Shown here in pieces: positions 62,015 through 64,000 of a stretch of DNA of 64,000 nucleotides. The stretch is from positions 140,938 to 204,937 of the forward strand of contig JAUIJE010000015.1 of NCBI GenBank assembly GCA_030431455.1, read 5' to 3'. Under the pieces are notes generated by a model. It ran no database searches and was not told the origin of the DNA. It saw nothing but the letters and a program-made list of their open reading frames with translations. Made by a program: the position numbers and the translations under genes. The DNA is from a bacterium (lineage in GTDB: Bacteria > Myxococcota > UBA727 > JAUIJE01). Positions within the stretch are counted from its first letter, which is position 1; every line of letters begins with the position of its first letter.

Positions 62015-64000
62015 CTACGGGCAGGTCGGTGGTTCGGCGCAGGGCCCCGCGGTCGAATCGGTACCGAAGAAACTCAGGTTTGCCGGACGGGTCGTGGTCA
62101 TGCACCAAAGAGCTTCGGCGTCAGCGCAGCTCAAGCTCGGGTTGTTCTCAACGTCAAACGTCGGTGACTGGACATCAAATACGGCGCTCCAGCTCGCGAG
62201 CAATGAGGCTACTCCCGAGTCGAACGCGGAGTCTGAGAACGTGAAGTTGCCGGTGATGGTGGTGAGACTTGTGAAGTCGATGGTGTCGAGGGCGGTGTTG
62301 TCCTCGATGGTGAAGTCGCCGCCGACGGTGGTGAGGTCGTTGAATGCGATCTCATTGAGTCCGGTGTTGCGCGCGATTTCGAAGCTCGTGCCGACGCTGT
62401 CGAGAGAGAAGGCGATGAAGTCGGGAAGTGCATCGGTGGCCCAATCATTGTCCGTGACTTCGACTTTCCCGTTGATGCGAAGGTTGCTCCCGGGGGAACC
62501 CGGACCGAGCTGAACGTCATCGAGGCAATTCCCCAGGCAGGTCACGTTTCCGGTGCCACAGTCAGCAACCGCCAGGTCGCCGCCAACGCCCGCGAGCGCG
62601 CTGAGGCTGACGTCTGACAGGACCGGGTTCAAGGAAAACGTGAGGTTTTGCCCCACCGATTCGAGAGCAGCAAAGGTTGCCGTGCTCAGAGCACCGTTAT
62701 TCTGGACGAGCATCTTTCCGCCGACTCTCGATAGACTGGCAAAGACGTCGTTCGCGATGTTGATGGTCAAGACCCCCACGACTTCCAAATCGCCCGCGAC
62801 GTAGCGAACAAGGCCTAAGTTGCTTCGGTCGGGCACGGCGATGTCACCGAACCGCAAGCTCCCCACCACCGCTTCGACGTCGACAATTTCGTTGCTGTCG
62901 AAGCCGGCGTCATTCGTGTTGCCGACGTACACCAACGGGCCGTTCACCCACATCGCGCTGTTGCTGGTTCCTGGGCCCTGACAGCTCAGACCGTAGGTGC
63001 CGCGGCCGGATTCATCATCGATCGGCAATGCCAATGGAGACTGTGCGTTCGCTTCGGTGACCGTCGCTCCCCCGGTGAACGTCACCGCGCATGTGGTGTC
63101 CATCGTCTGCGCTGCGGGCACAAGCACGAAATCCAGCGCGATGCCATCGTCGTTCGGGTTGGTGGCGAAATCGGTGCCGTTGTCGTCCCAGGCGAGGTCA
63201 AAGCTGTCGATTTGCAGCGTTTGGAACGCTGTGAGCTCGGCGCTGCACACCGTGACCGTGTCGACGGTGCAGCACAGCTGGATGTCGATGGGCTCTACAA
63301 AATCATCGACCACAGAAAACGACCCGCCCACGTCGACCGACTTCACAAGCTCCAAGTCTTCCACGCCGTAGTGGGCGGCCGCGAACACAGAGCAGGTGTC
63401 CGGTGCCCCGCCCACCGTGGCCTCGAGGAGCACCTCGTCGTCGGGATCGAACACGTCGTCGTCCACAAACGCCAACGTCCCCAGGTCGAGCACCTCGACC
63501 GTCGCGGTCGCCGTGGGCCCCGCCGCGGCGGTTGGTCCTTCACACAGCAACGTGAGCGTCTTGCTGCCGCCCATACCGACCAGGACCGTCGCGGTCCCGC
63601 CGTCATCGTTGTTGCTGTCGAGCGACACGTCGTCGTCAACGCCGTCCAAGTCGAGCGCGCAGCTCGTCAGGTGTTTGCCCGTCCATGTCACCTCGATCAT
63701 CGAGTTCGCCGCGGCCCCCGCAGGAACACCGAAGTCGGTGACTTGCGCGACCTCCACCGTCGTCACCACATCGGTCTCGCCCACGCAGCTCAACGTGTAC
63801 GTGCGGTCGACGGCCCCCAGCGTGTCGCTTCCCGTCCACGACGGCGGGGTGCCGGTCAGGTCGATCGAGCCCGCCAGCGGCGTGTCCGCCCCGCCGCCCT
63901 CTGCGTAAGAGACCGAGCAGTCATCGCCCTCCAACGCACGCACTTGCACATCGACGGTCTCGCCCGGGTTGGCGGGGCTCGGCGTGATCGTCAGCGTCCG
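62015..64000 (-). CDS. L-domain-like repeat surface protein (5' end beyond window)
   Basis: The frame is open from base 64000 to its stop at 62015, so the N-terminus lies outside; 661 residues are visible. It holds Ig-like domains (for example TYTLSCVGETDVVTTVEVAQ, GGSKTLTLLCEGPTAAAGPT) followed by receptor-L-domain-like repeats (LEVVGVLTINIANDVFASLS then RVGGKMLVQNNGALSTATFA, LESVGQNLTF, LTTVGGDFTIEDNTALDTID). The region 62150-62820 uses more A/T-ending codons than the rest. It resembles the GD-repeat lipoprotein at 59.6-61.2 kb and is probably a paralogous surface protein. Confidence 0.8.
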   Translation of the reverse strand, partial: RTLTITPSPANPGETVDVQVRALEGDDCSVSYAEGGGADTPLAGSIDLTGTPPSWTGSDTLGAVDRTYTLSCVGETDVVTTVEVAQVTDFGVPAGAAANSMIEVTWTGKHLTSCALDLDGVDDDVSLDSNNDDGGTATVLVGMGGSKTLTLLCEGPTAAAGPTATATVEVLDLGTLAFVDDDVFDPDDEVLLEATVGGAPDTCSVFAAAHYGVEDLELVKSVDVGGSFSVVDDFVEPIDIQLCCTVDTVTVCSAELTAFQTLQIDSFDLAWDDNGTDFATNPNDDGIALDFVLVPAAQTMDTTCAVTFTGGATVTEANAQSPLALPIDDESGRGTYGLSCQGPGTSNSAMWVNGPLVYVGNTNDAGFDSNEIVDVEAVVGSLRFGDIAVPDRSNLGLVRYVAGDLEVVGVLTINIANDVFASLSRVGGKMLVQNNGALSTATFAALESVGQNLTFSLNPVLSDVSLSALAGVGGDLAVADCGTGNVTCLGNCLDDVQLGPGSPGSNLRINGKVEVTDNDWATDALPDFIAFSLDSVGTSFEIARNTGLNEIAFNDLTTVGGDFTIEDNTALDTIDFTSLTTITGNFTFSDSAFDSGVASLLASWSAVFDVQSPTFDVENNPSLSCADAEALWCMTTTRPANLSFFGTDSTAGPCAEPPTCP

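Overview
The window is about 70% G+C and dense with genes. It looks like chromosomal DNA of a myxobacteria-like bacterium (Myxococcota or a related deltaproteobacterial lineage). Reasons: very GC-biased third codon positions, many GTG/TTG starts, frequent ATGA/GTGA gene overlaps, a Ser/Thr kinase, HEAT-PilT and PilT ATPases, a penicillin-acylase-type lipoprotein, a protein ending in a MYXO-CTERM-like tail, and a great excess of secreted lipoproteins. Four of these lipoproteins carry long Gly-Asp repeats right after the lipidated cysteine. The lineage is an inference; there is no rRNA or other phylogenetic marker beyond rpsU.

Layout. 0-4.4 kb (minus): end of a secreted protein, mog, a penicillin-acylase-like lipoprotein, a GD-repeat lipoprotein. 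4.6-8.7 kb (plus): receiver-GGDEF protein, membrane protein, HAD phosphatase, two small lipoproteins. 8.7-11.9 kb: a PLP-dependent decarboxylase divergent from its probable TetR regulator, with tandem operators between them, and a HEWLH zincin-like lipoprotein coupled to the regulator. 12.2-13.6 kb: a SIR2-like/DUF4917 gene followed by two tRNA-like units, one well structured and one decayed. 13.6-15.1 kb: a second GD-repeat lipoprotein. 15.1-20.1 kb (minus): a tight five-gene operon that starts with a type III secretion SctJ ring lipoprotein and a FliG-like protein, followed by TPM-domain, Tim44/zinc-ribbon and alpha/beta-hydrolase proteins. 20.3-28.3 kb: membrane protein, a TetR/hydrolase divergent pair, FadL-like porin, EpmA, small lipoproteins. 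28.3-33.2 kb (minus): VOC-ArsR-SRPBCC operon, then an Ig-like MYXO-CTERM-like protein, DUF6178 and DUF1905/YdeI genes. 33.4-35.7 kb: a third GD lipoprotein. 37-41.5 kb (plus): thioesterase, SUMF1-domain protein and M14 carboxypeptidase in one coupled unit. 41.5-48.8 kb (minus): SDR plus PlsC acyltransferase, Ser/Thr kinase, PilT, HEAT-PilT. 48.9-54.3 kb: paired lipoproteins, an EEP-fold lipoprotein, a large acidic protein with an N-terminal PilZ-like domain. 54.5-59.5 kb: ErpA/IscA-type Fe-S carrier, ribosomal protein bS21, a beta-propeller/dihaem cytochrome lipoprotein, a Lys/Ala-tailed YkgJ protein, an EamA-like transporter. 59.6-64 kb (minus): two related repeat-rich surface proteins flanking a DUF4328 membrane protein; the last runs off the right end.

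The most interesting candidate system is the sctJ-fliG-like operon: a secretion-type inner-membrane ring lipoprotein next to a rotor-type FliG homologue, with no other secretion or flagellar gene in the window. Next are the tRNA-like pair beside the SIR2-like gene and the HEAT-repeat fusion to a pilus retraction ATPase. No insertion sequence, integrase, CRISPR array, rRNA or replication origin was recognised.
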